Made by a program: the position numbers and the translations under genes. DNA of 64,000 nt from Helicovermis profundi (GTDB taxonomy: Bacteria > Bacillota > Clostridia > Peptostreptococcales > Acidaminobacteraceae): contig NZ_AP028654.1 in the NCBI RefSeq assembly GCF_033097505.1, positions 822,001 to 886,000 on the forward strand, read 5' to 3'. Positions 9,919 through 18,111 of the stretch are shown here, piece by piece (position 1 is the first letter of the stretch; each line of letters starts with the position of its first letter). The notes under the pieces were generated by a model. It was not told the origin of the DNA and did not search any database. It saw only the letters and a list, made by a program, of their open reading frames with translations.

Positions 9919-11890
9919 CTATATTTGTATTTCCGAGGATGATATTAAGAAGGCTGAAAAGGTACTGTTACCTGATGGGTGCTCATTTGATGAGGACGAA
10001 AAAGTTCCTATTATTCAATGTATGGATAAGAGTATTGATGTTATTGCATGCCCAGGGAGTGGTAAAACAACAGCTCTATTAGCGAAGTTGACGCTTATGT
10101 TAGATTCGTTGCCATTAGACGATGGAAAGGGCATATGTGTTATGACTCATACTAATGTAGCTGTAAATGAGATAAAGGAGAAATTAGGCAGTAAAAGTGA
10201 TATTCTTTTTCAATATCCAAATTACTTTGGTACGATTCATTCATTTTATAGTAAATTCTGTGCTACTCCGTACTACAAACAAATTTATGAATCAAATATT
10301 GCCGTGGTTGATGATGATGTGTATTATCGAGTATTAAGAAGCAAATTTATACCATGGAGTGACTTATGGAAGAAAATATATTATCAAGTAAAGGATGATA
10401 TTGATAAGATAGACTCTAGATTAGGGAAATCAGAGAAACTTAGACTTCAAACGGATATAAAGTTTGATTACTTAAAAGGAGTTCGATTAACATACGATGG
10501 GAATTTCTTTTTTAGTAAATCGGGAAAAACTATAGTTAAAGATAAGAAAAAGGACCTATACAAAGCGTATTTTAAGTTGTTGCATGATGAAATGTTAGCC
10601 AAAGGAGTATTAAAGTATAGTGATGTATATTTGCTATCTCAAATGTATCTTACTACTTTTCCTGAAATAAGGAACTATTTATCATCGAGGTTTAAGTATG
10701 TATTTATTGATGAAACGCAGGATAATAGCTCTTTGCAAAATGAGATTGTGAACTTAGCTTTTAACGATGATGTTGTTCTTCAAAGATTTGGTGATGCTAA
10801 TCAGGCAATATATGACTCCAGTAATGTTTCTGATGGAGACATGCAGATAAAAGGTGAAAAGTTAGAAATAACAAAGAGTATGAGATTCAATCAACCTATA
10901 GCAGATTTCATAAGTTCAATGAGAACGTATGGGAGTGATAAGCTATTAATTGCTGTTGATGGTGCTAAAGGTTTTGTGCCTCATTTGATTATCTATAATG
11001 AAAATACAATCGGTAGTGTCATAGATAAATACATTAGCATTATTGATGAATACCAGTTATCAGATGCAAAGTATCCATTTAAAGCATGTGGGTGGGTAGG
11101 TTTTAAAGAGGCTCCTGAGCACCTTACTGTTAACTCATATTACCCTGACTTTTCAAGTAAAAAGAAAGTAGAAAAGAAACATTCAAACTTAAATTTTATT
11201 GGTATTCTAAATGAAACTCTTAAACACAGGAAGTCCGCAGGTAATGTTTATAAAGGAATAATTGAATTCTGTGTTAAATTCTTAAATTCTATTGATTTTG
11301 AAGTTGAGGGTTCTAGGGTTAGCTCTAAGTCATTAAAGAAAACTATTGAAAATAAGTTTGAAGAGGATTTGATAAAGCTCAGAACAACTGTGACTCCTTG
11401 GACTAGAAGAATTCTAAATAATGATGTGGATGTATATAGTGAAATAGGACAATTTTTATTTGGTTGCATATCAAAAGTAGTAGAAGAAGAAAGTATTGAT
11501 GAAGCTGATTTTTTGAAGCATTTTAAGGCGGATGGAATAGAGTTAAATTTTAATGAATCATGCGAAAATCGTATTAGCAAAGATGGGGTTAGTATAAGCA
11601 TAGATACAGTACATGGAGTAAAGGGTGAAACGCATACTGCTACTTTGTACCTAGAATCGTTATATCATATGAAAACAGACTTAAATCGTATATTCACAAG
11701 AATGTTTGGTAAGAAGAAGGGGAAATTCGATGCTTATGAAAGAAGTTCCTTAAGAATTGGATATGTAGGCATGAGCAGAGCAACTGATTTACTGTGTATT
11801 GCAGTGAGTGAGCAGACTTTTTCAGAGTTTGAAGAAGATATAAGAGGACTTGAAGGTAGTGAACATCTTAAACTGATAAAGCTTTACTAG
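9911..11890 (+). CDS. UvrD/Rep-family helicase (GajB-like)
   Basis: A 659-residue superfamily 1 helicase overlapping the OLD nuclease gene by 8 bp. Visible motifs are I (ACPGSGKTTAL, about 46), Ia (MTHTNVAVNEI), II (VFIDETQDNSS, DETQ at about 267), III (QRFGDANQAIYD), IV (KSMRFNQPIADF), V (IDTVHGVKGETHT, about 565) and VI (GYVGMSRATDLL, about 617). All are intact, so ATPase activity is expected. In Gabija systems this partner senses nucleotide depletion or DNA ends and assembles with the nuclease. Here it is larger than the studied GajB, with extra sequence between motifs IV and V. Start ATG 9911 has GGGGGT upstream. A DNA-repair role is possible but less likely given the island context. Confidence 0.85.
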   Translation: MSNYICISEDDIKKAEKVLLPDGCSFDEDEKVPIIQCMDKSIDVIACPGSGKTTALLAKLTLMLDSLPLDDGKGICVMTHTNVAVNEIKEKLGSKSDILFQYPNYFGTIHSFYSKFCATPYYKQIYESNIAVVDDDVYYRVLRSKFIPWSDLWKKIYYQVKDDIDKIDSRLGKSEKLRLQTDIKFDYLKGVRLTYDGNFFFSKSGKTIVKDKKKDLYKAYFKLLHDEMLAKGVLKYSDVYLLSQMYLTTFPEIRNYLSSRFKYVFIDETQDNSSLQNEIVNLAFNDDVVLQRFGDANQAIYDSSNVSDGDMQIKGEKLEITKSMRFNQPIADFISSMRTYGSDKLLIAVDGAKGFVPHLIIYNENTIGSVIDKYISIIDEYQLSDAKYPFKACGWVGFKEAPEHLTVNSYYPDFSSKKKVEKKHSNLNFIGILNETLKHRKSAGNVYKGIIEFCVKFLNSIDFEVEGSRVSSKSLKKTIENKFEEDLIKLRTTVTPWTRRILNNDVDVYSEIGQFLFGCISKVVEEESIDEADFLKHFKADGIELNFNESCENRISKDGVSISIDTVHGVKGETHTATLYLESLYHMKTDLNRIFTRMFGKKKGKFDAYERSSLRIGYVGMSRATDLLCIAVSEQTFSEFEEDIRGLEGSEHLKLIKLY

Positions 11891-11909
11891 TTAAGATAAG
11901 AGGCAAATT

Positions 11910-12659
11910 ATGAATGATATTTACGGAATAAAAAATAACAAAAATAAGTATTATGGTGATGAGAAAAAACCCCCTTATATTTTTAAAAGTAAGAGCATGA
12001 ATAGTCTATGTGTATATTGCGGTGGAGTAGCTGACACAAGAGAACATTTACCTACAAAGGGTTTTTTTGAGGATATTGAAAATATGGATTTTCAGATACT
12101 CCCAGCATGTTTAGCTTGCAATAACAAGTTTTCGAGACATGAGCAGTACTTGATTCATTATCTCGAGTATTTGAAAAAGTATCTTTTATGTGATTACGAA
12201 ATAAGTGAGGAAACAGCTAAAAAATTACAAAAAAATCCTAGTTTAAAACAAAAAATTGAGAGTGGGTTTGAATTGTTATCAGATGGTAAGGTTCAAGTTA
12301 CCTATGATTATGAGAGTATTGAAATAGTATTAAAAAAAATAGCAATAGGTCATATTGCATATGAAATGAGTGATGTTTTCATGGAGGAACCTGAGCACTT
12401 TAACTACAAATTTATATATGATGTTTCAGAAGAAGAATTGGATAAATTCAATAGTGTTGTTGTATCAGATGTTATCCCCGAAGTAGGAAGCAGATTAAGT
12501 GAAAGTATAATTCTTGGATCCGATGGTCAAATTGTATATCCCTGGAGAGTGTTGAATGATAGGGAATATAGATATATGACTTTTACGAATAAAGTTTACA
12601 GTGGAGTTAGGCTTGTGATTCATGAATTGTTGATTTGTGAAGTGCTTTGGTGTAGCTAA
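11910..12659 (+). CDS. HNH-like zinc-finger endonuclease
   Basis: A 249-residue protein with a treble-clef zinc site typical of HNH nucleases: CVYCGG (about 34-39), DTREHLPTKGFF (about 44-55), and LPACLACNNKFSRHE (about 66-80). EH serves as the first catalytic His motif and CN follows the second Cys pair. The rest is helical without a known motif. It starts 19 bp after the helicase gene with GAGG seven bases ahead of ATG, so it is translated from the same transcript. Nuclease activity is inferred from the finger; similar small HNH proteins are common partners in phage-defence loci. Confidence 0.72.
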   Translation: MNDIYGIKNNKNKYYGDEKKPPYIFKSKSMNSLCVYCGGVADTREHLPTKGFFEDIENMDFQILPACLACNNKFSRHEQYLIHYLEYLKKYLLCDYEISEETAKKLQKNPSLKQKIESGFELLSDGKVQVTYDYESIEIVLKKIAIGHIAYEMSDVFMEEPEHFNYKFIYDVSEEELDKFNSVVVSDVIPEVGSRLSESIILGSDGQIVYPWRVLNDREYRYMTFTNKVYSGVRLVIHELLICEVLWCS

Positions 12660-12677
12660 TAGTAGGAGGATAATTGT

Positions 12678-13295
12678 ATGAGTATAGGTAGGAATGAATC
12701 GTGCCCATGTGGCAGTGGCAAGAAATACAAGAAGTGTTGCCTTAATTGGGAAACAACATGGCGACATGGTATTGATATAAATGACTGCGAGATTGGAGTA
12801 AAGACAATCTTGTTAGGGGCCTATGATTTTATTGTTGACCATCAATTTCAAGGTGGTTGTCATATGATTTCAGCAGTATTATATATGCTGTTAGTTGAAC
12901 AGGGATATAAACCAGTAATTAAGACCGGAGAAGTGGGTATAGCTGACTTTGTATTTGACCACTCTTGGTTGGAAATTGATGAGAAGGTTTTTGACATTAC
13001 AATCATGAACACTTTACGGGGTGGCAAGAAGTTACCACCTGTGATTCTAGGCAAATCTGTTTCGTCAGGGTTGGCATGTAACTATCAATATGGTATGACT
13101 GCGAACTTGGACTTCAATACTCAAATGGTTCTGGCTCAGTCAATTGGTCAATATATAAAGGGTGGCAAAGAACATCATTCATATATGATATTAGGAGAGA
13201 TTGCTCAAAATGCAGGTTTTCCAATAGAAGATATTGATGGATTTATTGATAAGTATATGGATGCATATAGAGAGCATTCCATTGCGTTGCAATAG
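12678..13295 (+). CDS. SEC-C motif protein with transglutaminase-like fold
   Basis: A 205-residue protein. The N-terminus carries a clear SEC-C zinc motif, CPCGSGKKYKKCC (about 9-21). The remainder contains a possible Cys-His-Asp triad in the order usual for transglutaminase/papain-like folds: Cys in GGCHMISAVLYMLL (about 61), His in FDHSWLEID (about 95) and Asp in VFDITIMN (about 105). This suggests a cysteine protease, amidase or acyl-transfer activity, but the substrate is unknown. It sits 18 bp after the HNH gene with AGGAGG upstream and 8 bp before the PLD gene. It is the second SEC-C protein of the cassette. Confidence 0.65.
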   Translation: MSIGRNESCPCGSGKKYKKCCLNWETTWRHGIDINDCEIGVKTILLGAYDFIVDHQFQGGCHMISAVLYMLLVEQGYKPVIKTGEVGIADFVFDHSWLEIDEKVFDITIMNTLRGGKKLPPVILGKSVSSGLACNYQYGMTANLDFNTQMVLAQSIGQYIKGGKEHHSYMILGEIAQNAGFPIEDIDGFIDKYMDAYREHSIALQ

Positions 13296-13303
13296 GAGGA
13301 AAG

Positions 13304-14254
13304 ATGAAGTTAATTGATAACATATCAACTAATCATAATATATGTATTCAAAGTATGCTGACATCTGCTGACCATCTTGTTTTAGTGAGTCCGCTTTTAA
13401 CTGAGAGTTTTGATGAGTTCATACACGGTATTTCAATTATAGATGTTAGTAAAATCACTTTGATAATAACGCTAAAGGATAATTCTCCTGATTTATTCAA
13501 GAAGGTTAATACCCTTCATTCATTTTGTATATCATGTATGCAAAATTCAGTAGATTTTGAAATACGGGTCGATAATGCTCTTCACGGTAAGCTTTATATA
13601 GCTTTGAAGAAAAATCAGCCAATTGCAGGAATAATTACATCTGCTAATTTCACTGTAAGGGGCTTATCTATGAATCATGAGTGGGGCATTGAAATAACAG
13701 ATACACATACACATATGATGGATAAGGCTTTAAACGACTTATATACGGTAAGCAGTAAGCCATTAAGCAAACTTGAGTTAGATTCAATAATAAGAGATAT
13801 TGATGATTATATGAAAGTTAATCCACAGGAGAAAGAAAATAAGCCAAAGTTAAACATTACAAAACACTTTAAAGACAAATTTACGGCGCATTCAAAAGGT
13901 AGTTTAGATTTGAGTTCGGATGTACGGTATTTTATTAAACCGATAGGATGGACTGATAAACTTTTTGAAGAAAACCGCATACTAGATGCCGGTATAATGG
14001 AAATGCATTTTTCTAAGCGTAAACCTAGCACGGTTAGAAATGGTGATATATTAGTATGTTATGGCGTAGGTTCTACAAAGTTATTAGGATATTTTTGGGT
14101 AGTAAGTGACCTGTATTACGATGATTCTGATAGTACTAGGTGGCCCTGGAGAGTAAAAGCAGAAAATTTGAGCCCAATATATAGTCAGATATGGGCTTCG
14201 AAAGATTATACGCTTTCCATGTTAGGGAGTTATACGGAGAAGGTGAGAGTATAA
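13304..14254 (+). CDS. PLD-family nuclease with C-terminal EVE/PUA-like domain
   Basis: A 316-residue two-domain protein. The first half is a phospholipase D-fold domain with a single HKD-type site: LHGKLYIA (His about 94, Lys 96), then the Asn/Ser element SANFTVRG (about 113-120) and an acidic EWGIEI. One copy implies a dimeric nuclease, as in BfiI/Nuc-type enzymes. The C-terminal 110 residues read like an EVE/PUA domain: RNGDILVCYG, GYFWVVSDLYYDD, then TRWPWRVKAENL, the W-P-W pattern of modified-base readers. Together they suggest a nuclease guided to modified DNA, which is inference. AGGAGG precedes the start. The last 35 codons are part of a 338-bp duplication created by the next insertion sequence; this copy is complete. 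Confidence 0.72.
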   Translation: MKLIDNISTNHNICIQSMLTSADHLVLVSPLLTESFDEFIHGISIIDVSKITLIITLKDNSPDLFKKVNTLHSFCISCMQNSVDFEIRVDNALHGKLYIALKKNQPIAGIITSANFTVRGLSMNHEWGIEITDTHTHMMDKALNDLYTVSSKPLSKLELDSIIRDIDDYMKVNPQEKENKPKLNITKHFKDKFTAHSKGSLDLSSDVRYFIKPIGWTDKLFEENRILDAGIMEMHFSKRKPSTVRNGDILVCYGVGSTKLLGYFWVVSDLYYDDSDSTRWPWRVKAENLSPIYSQIWASKDYTLSMLGSYTEKVRV

Positions 14255-14486
14255 CATTATTTATGTAAAGTCTAAATAACTATGAAAAAATTAAAAAATT
14301 CTTTAAGATTCTGAGCTATCATTTAAAATGAATAGCTTATTTTTATTTGATCTGAACTGTTTAGCTTTAATGTCAATTTTTTTAGTCATATTTTTAGTAG
14401 TTAAAAATAATGTCTTAATTAGTGATGTATCTGCTAAAAATATTGGTTTTCCTTTTGTAAATTTTTAAGTCTATTTTACCTAAATC
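14149..14486. repeat. 338-bp direct repeat, left copy (target duplication)
   Basis: Matches 16568-16905 with one substitution noticed (G at 14172, A at 16591). It covers the 3' end of the PLD-EVE gene plus 230 bp of downstream DNA, including a hairpin-like GAGCTATCATTT/AAATGAATAGCT region. It bounds the second insertion sequence exactly, so it is a very long target-site duplication. Confidence 0.9.
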
Positions 14487-14562
14487 CTGACTTTGGAACA
14501 TAAATTTGCAACTAATAATGAGTTATTGTTGATATTTCAATATTTCTCATTATTTTTTTGTA

Positions 14563-14596
14563 TTTCTTTCCTCACAACTTGCCGTGAGGAAAGAAA
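14563..14596 (+). promoter_or_regulatory. 13-bp perfect dyad upstream of IS copy 2 transposase
   Basis: TTTCTTTCCTCAC is followed after 8 bp by GTGAGGAAAGAAA, and a TATAAT-like box lies next to it (14602-14607). As RNA it would fold any transcript entering from outside, a device some insertion sequences use to block read-through translation of transposase. As DNA it could be an operator. Confidence 0.45.
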
Positions 14597-14627
14597 TGAT
14601 GTATAATATATATAAAGGAGAATATGT

Positions 14628-16478
14628 ATGTATATTAGTAAATCTAAATCAAGAAATGGAAAATATTATATTTCTATTGCTAAAGGGATTAGAGATCCTG
14701 AAACTAAAAAATCAAAAAAAATAATGATTAAAAGCTATGGTTCACATGACTTAAATTCAAAAGAAGGAAAAAAAGCTTTAGCTAAAGCAGAGGTTGATTT
14801 AAAAGAAATGATTAGGTTCGAAAAAGAAGCTAAAGGATTTAAATCATTTAAAGATTTTATAGCTAATCAAAAGCTTTCTCTTAATAATAAAAATATTGGC
14901 TATTTACCATATCTATCAATCTTTAATGAGTTGAAGTTACCTAGATTTTTTAACAAATTAACTAAAGACTCTAAACTAGAGTATAACTTTAGTGATATGA
15001 TGTTTTATCAAATATTAGGACGATTATTTAATCCTGCTAGTAAACATGAAGTAGCTAAAAGAAAAGATGATTTTCTTTATGATTTCAGTTTCATAAATAA
15101 TGACAATATTTACTCAAGTCTAGATGTTTTTTCTGGATTTAATAAACATAAATCAAAAGAATTATCTGAAAAATGTACAGTTATTAATGATATGAATGCT
15201 CTTATATCAACTGTAGATGATGAAGTTAAAAAGATACTAGAATCAAATATCAACAATACTTTACAAGAGATTGATGTACTTACAGAATCGTATGATGAGA
15301 ATTTTAAATTGACTGAAAACAAATTATTTAAGCATCTTAATAAAACTATAGATAAAATTATACCAGAAAGAAATATGTCATTTGCTCTTTATGACTGCAC
15401 AACTTATTACTTTGAGTCATTTATTGAAGATGAACTTAGAGAACGTGGAATGAGTAAAGACAATAAAAGAAATGAAACACAAGTAGTAATGGGATTATTA
15501 ATTGATTCTGATGGGATTCCAATCTCATATAAGCTATTTAGAGGAAATGAACATGAACTTCATACAATGGAAAAGGTTATTGATGATGTCCTCCATAATT
15601 ATAAAATAAAGGATATTGTCATTGTTGCAGATAGAGGCTTAAACTCAAAAAAAAATCTAAAGATGATTAGAGACAAAGGTTTAAATTATATTGTTGGTTC
15701 AAAGTCTAGTTCAGTTCCTGATAAAATTAAAAAGACAAAGTTTGATCAAACTTGGAATATTACATCTGGGAAAGATTCTAAATATAGAAGTGGTTATATC
15801 ACAGCTATTCGAACAGCTTCACATGAAGGTGAAAATTATAAAGAGTTGGTAATCAAGAAATATTCTGATTTATACAAAGAACGTGAAATGATTAAGCAAA
15901 AAAAGACAATTGAAAAGGCTCAGAAAAATTTAAAAGACTTCACAAAAAATGCAACTGCCAAATCAAAGAGTAGATATTACAAAGCTACTGAAAATCCTAA
16001 AGAAAAAATACTAGTAGAAATAGATGAAGGAAAAATATCAGCAGAACGAGAAAATTTTGGATATTTTTATATAGTTACAAACAAGTTAGCTATGGATCCA
16101 GTATCGATTATGAAAGCATACAGGTCACTTTATAAAATTGAGGAATCGTTTAGGATATTAAAAACGAACATAGAAGCAAGACCTGTATATCACTTTAAAT
16201 CAAGACGTATTAGATCACATTTCCTTGTTTGTTATGTAGCCCTAGTCCTTCAAAGATTATTGGAGTACAAATTAAAGAAGGTTGAAATTAAATTATCAAC
16301 ACATGAAATAATAAATGGATTATCAAATTTTAAATTAGCTGAAATAGATTATGGAATAGACAAATTGTATATGATATCAGATAAGTTATTAAAAAGTGAT
16401 ATAAATAAGAATATATTTAAATTTAAAGATAGTATTACATTTAAGGATACAATTTCAAAAATAATTAATAAAATGTAG
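14628..16478 (+). CDS. IS1634-family transposase (DDE type), second element
   Basis: A 616-residue uninterrupted DDE transposase. Catalytic contexts are ALYDCTTYYFES (about residue 255), IVADRGLNSKKN (about 333) and SLYKIEESFRILKTNIEARPVY (about 505), with the family's Y/R-x-x-E-x-x-F-R signature. An N-terminal segment, KSRNGKYYISIAKGIRDP, is typical of the family. Start ATG 14628 follows AAGGAG. It shares the motifs and layout of the transposase at 562-2277 but differs enough in sequence and length that the two elements are separate arrivals rather than copies of one another. It is likely active, since both ends and the frame are intact. Confidence 0.92.
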   Translation: MYISKSKSRNGKYYISIAKGIRDPETKKSKKIMIKSYGSHDLNSKEGKKALAKAEVDLKEMIRFEKEAKGFKSFKDFIANQKLSLNNKNIGYLPYLSIFNELKLPRFFNKLTKDSKLEYNFSDMMFYQILGRLFNPASKHEVAKRKDDFLYDFSFINNDNIYSSLDVFSGFNKHKSKELSEKCTVINDMNALISTVDDEVKKILESNINNTLQEIDVLTESYDENFKLTENKLFKHLNKTIDKIIPERNMSFALYDCTTYYFESFIEDELRERGMSKDNKRNETQVVMGLLIDSDGIPISYKLFRGNEHELHTMEKVIDDVLHNYKIKDIVIVADRGLNSKKNLKMIRDKGLNYIVGSKSSSVPDKIKKTKFDQTWNITSGKDSKYRSGYITAIRTASHEGENYKELVIKKYSDLYKEREMIKQKKTIEKAQKNLKDFTKNATAKSKSRYYKATENPKEKILVEIDEGKISAERENFGYFYIVTNKLAMDPVSIMKAYRSLYKIEESFRILKTNIEARPVYHFKSRRIRSHFLVCYVALVLQRLLEYKLKKVEIKLSTHEIINGLSNFKLAEIDYGIDKLYMISDKLLKSDINKNIFKFKDSITFKDTISKIINKM

Positions 16479-16497
16479 TGAGTTTTGCACAAAACTT

Positions 16498-16543
16498 AAA
16501 AATGCTATAAACCTTGATTTTCAAGTGATTATAGCATTTTTTT
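16498..16543 (+). terminator. terminator of IS copy 2 transposase
   Basis: AAAAATGCTATAA pairs with TTATAGCATTTTT around an 18-nt loop and runs into a T tract. It lies 20 bp after the transposase stop and inside the element. Confidence 0.8.
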
Positions 16544-16567
16544 AGTTAAATGATGTTCCAAAGTCAG

Positions 16568-16905
16568 GAGAGTAAAAGCAGAAAATTTGAACCCAATATA
16601 TAGTCAGATATGGGCTTCGAAAGATTATACGCTTTCCATGTTAGGGAGTTATACGGAGAAGGTGAGAGTATAACATTATTTATGTAAAGTCTAAATAACT
16701 ATGAAAAAATTAAAAAATTCTTTAAGATTCTGAGCTATCATTTAAAATGAATAGCTTATTTTTATTTGATCTGAACTGTTTAGCTTTAATGTCAATTTTT
16801 TTAGTCATATTTTTAGTAGTTAAAAATAATGTCTTAATTAGTGATGTATCTGCTAAAAATATTGGTTTTCCTTTTGTAAATTTTTAAGTCTATTTTACCT
16901 AAATC
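16568..16905. repeat. 338-bp direct repeat, right copy, with PLD-EVE gene fragment
   Basis: Copy of 14149-14486. Its first 106 bp repeat the last 35 codons and stop of the PLD-EVE gene and have no start, so they are a dead fragment created by the insertion rather than a second gene. Confidence 0.88.
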
Positions 16906-16970
16906 ATTAAAACTCTTTTGTAATGAGCATTTCAAAAATTAACTTTTTTAAGTAAAACTTTTAAAACTTC

Positions 16971-17010
16971 TTGACCTGTCTATAGGTTGATACTTTATCC
17001 TTAAAGTATC
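16971..17010 (+). promoter_or_regulatory. MerR-type promoter with long spacer
   Basis: TTGACC (16971-16976) and TATCCT (16996-17001) are separated by 19 bp, the stretched spacing that MerR-family activators untwist. Two dyads overlap it: ACCT/AGGT in the spacer (16974-16987) and GATACTTT/AAAGTATC (16989-17010). A MerR gene is the second gene downstream, so autoregulation is likely. Confidence 0.6.
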
Positions 17011-17105
17011 AAGATGAAAACATGACTGATATATGTAATAGTATGATGTTTTTCATGATTAGTTGTGTTGAATTTATGTTACTAATAAAAAATATGGGAG
17101 GTATT

Positions 17106-17573
17106 ATGAAAAATAATAGACGAATAAAAAGAAAGTTTAGACAAACGATTTATGGAAATAAGCAAGAAGTTATGACTTTACTGTGTCCTGTAAGAGAACG
17201 TGAATGGCTAAATGGTTGGAATTACAAGATGATTTATTCAGAAAGTGGTTTTGCTGAAAAAGGGTGCATATTTGAGACAGATAATGATTTTGGTAGTTAT
17301 AAATGGGTAATGACAAAATATGATATCAATGATTATAAGATTCAATTTGTTAAGTTTATTCAGGATGAAATGATAGTGATAATTGATATTGATTTACTTG
17401 ATAATGATGAAAAAATGATTTATTGTGATATAACGTATACTTTTACCGCCATTAATGATAATGTGATAGATAAGATGCATCAAGATAACAGAGAAGAGAG
17501 TTTTGAAGAACATATGAAGTTGTGGGAAAATTCTATGAATTATTATCTTAAGAATGGAAGTATGTTGAAATAA
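17106..17573 (+). CDS. SRPBCC (START-like) family protein
   Basis: A 155-residue soluble protein resembling the SRPBCC/AHSA1-like ligand-binding fold: an N-terminal strand RKFRQTIYGNKQEVMTLLCP, then REREWLNGWNYKMIYSESG, GCIFET, and a central run of hydrophobic strands ending in a helix (EEHMKLWENSMNYYLK). The fold binds hydrophobic ligands, but none can be named here. Start ATG 17106 is chosen because GGGAGG precedes it; an upstream in-frame ATG at 17022 has no ribosome site. It is the first gene after the MerR-type promoter and 22 bp before the MerR gene, suggesting a ligand-responsive pair. Confidence 0.65.
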   Translation: MKNNRRIKRKFRQTIYGNKQEVMTLLCPVREREWLNGWNYKMIYSESGFAEKGCIFETDNDFGSYKWVMTKYDINDYKIQFVKFIQDEMIVIIDIDLLDNDEKMIYCDITYTFTAINDNVIDKMHQDNREESFEEHMKLWENSMNYYLKNGSMLK

Positions 17574-17595
17574 ATTTAAAGCTTAAGGAGGCTTT

Positions 17596-18111
17596 ATGTA
17601 TACAGTAGGTAAATTATCAAAAGAATTTAAAATTTCTAGAAGTACCCTACTATATTACGATAAAATAGGACTTCTTAAGCTATCAGAAAGAAGTGAAAGT
17701 AATTATAGACTTTATTCACATTCAGATGTTGAACGTTTAAGAATTATTATGCATCATAAGAAAGCCGGTATCCCGTTAGATGATATTTCTAAATTATTCG
17801 ATTTGGAGGTAAACGATGTAACCATAATTTTGAATAATAGATTAAATAAAATTCAAGAGGATATTAAGTTGTTAAAAATGCAAGAAAGTATGATATTGTC
17901 TGTTTTAATAGATCAAATAAAATCAGATAATTCTGCACTTTATGATAGAAATTCTTGGACTTCTTTATTATTGAAATTAGGTTATTCACATGATGAAATG
18001 TTAGAGTGGCATCGAAATTTTGATTTGGAATCTAAGGATGATCACAGAAAATTTTTAATTGCATTAGGATTGAATGAAGAAGAAATAAAAAAATTAATAA
18101 AAATGTTGTAA
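17596..18111 (+). CDS. MerR-family transcriptional regulator
   Basis: A 171-residue regulator. The N-terminal winged HTH is clear: YTVGKLSKEFKISRSTLLYYDKIGLL, then the NYRLYSHSDVERL wing, residues 1-50. A dimerising coiled coil (DVTIILNNRLNKIQEDIKLLK) follows at about 75-105. The C-terminal 60 residues contain WHRNFDLESKDDHRKFLIALGLNEEEI, a segment found in MerR proteins with a small effector-binding tail. There are no metal-binding Cys residues, so a metal sensor is unlikely. It sits 22 bp after the SRPBCC gene with AAGGAGG upstream and probably acts on the 19-bp-spacer promoter at 16971. Confidence 0.88.
   Translation: MYTVGKLSKEFKISRSTLLYYDKIGLLKLSERSESNYRLYSHSDVERLRIIMHHKKAGIPLDDISKLFDLEVNDVTIILNNRLNKIQEDIKLLKMQESMILSVLIDQIKSDNSALYDRNSWTSLLLKLGYSHDEMLEWHRNFDLESKDDHRKFLIALGLNEEEIKKLIKML

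Larger units (their letters stand above)
14487..16567 (+). mobile_element. IS1634-like insertion sequence, copy 2
   Basis: An element of about 2081 bp with terminal inverted repeats CTGACTTTGGAACAT, perfect over 15 bp at the two ends, and one transposase gene. The 338-bp flanking direct repeats are far longer than most target duplications but fall within what is reported for IS1634-family elements. The single difference between the flanks suggests a fairly recent insertion. It lies directly after the last gene of the defence-like cassette. Confidence 0.9.

Noticed and set aside
14255-14627. tRNA or other RNA gene between the PLD-EVE gene and the transposase
   Set aside because: No cloverleaf or CCA-type pattern; the stretch is the duplicated target plus the insertion-sequence left end.
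16567-16680. Second copy of the PLD-EVE gene
   Set aside because: Only the last 35 codons are present and no start exists; it is part of the insertion-sequence target duplication.
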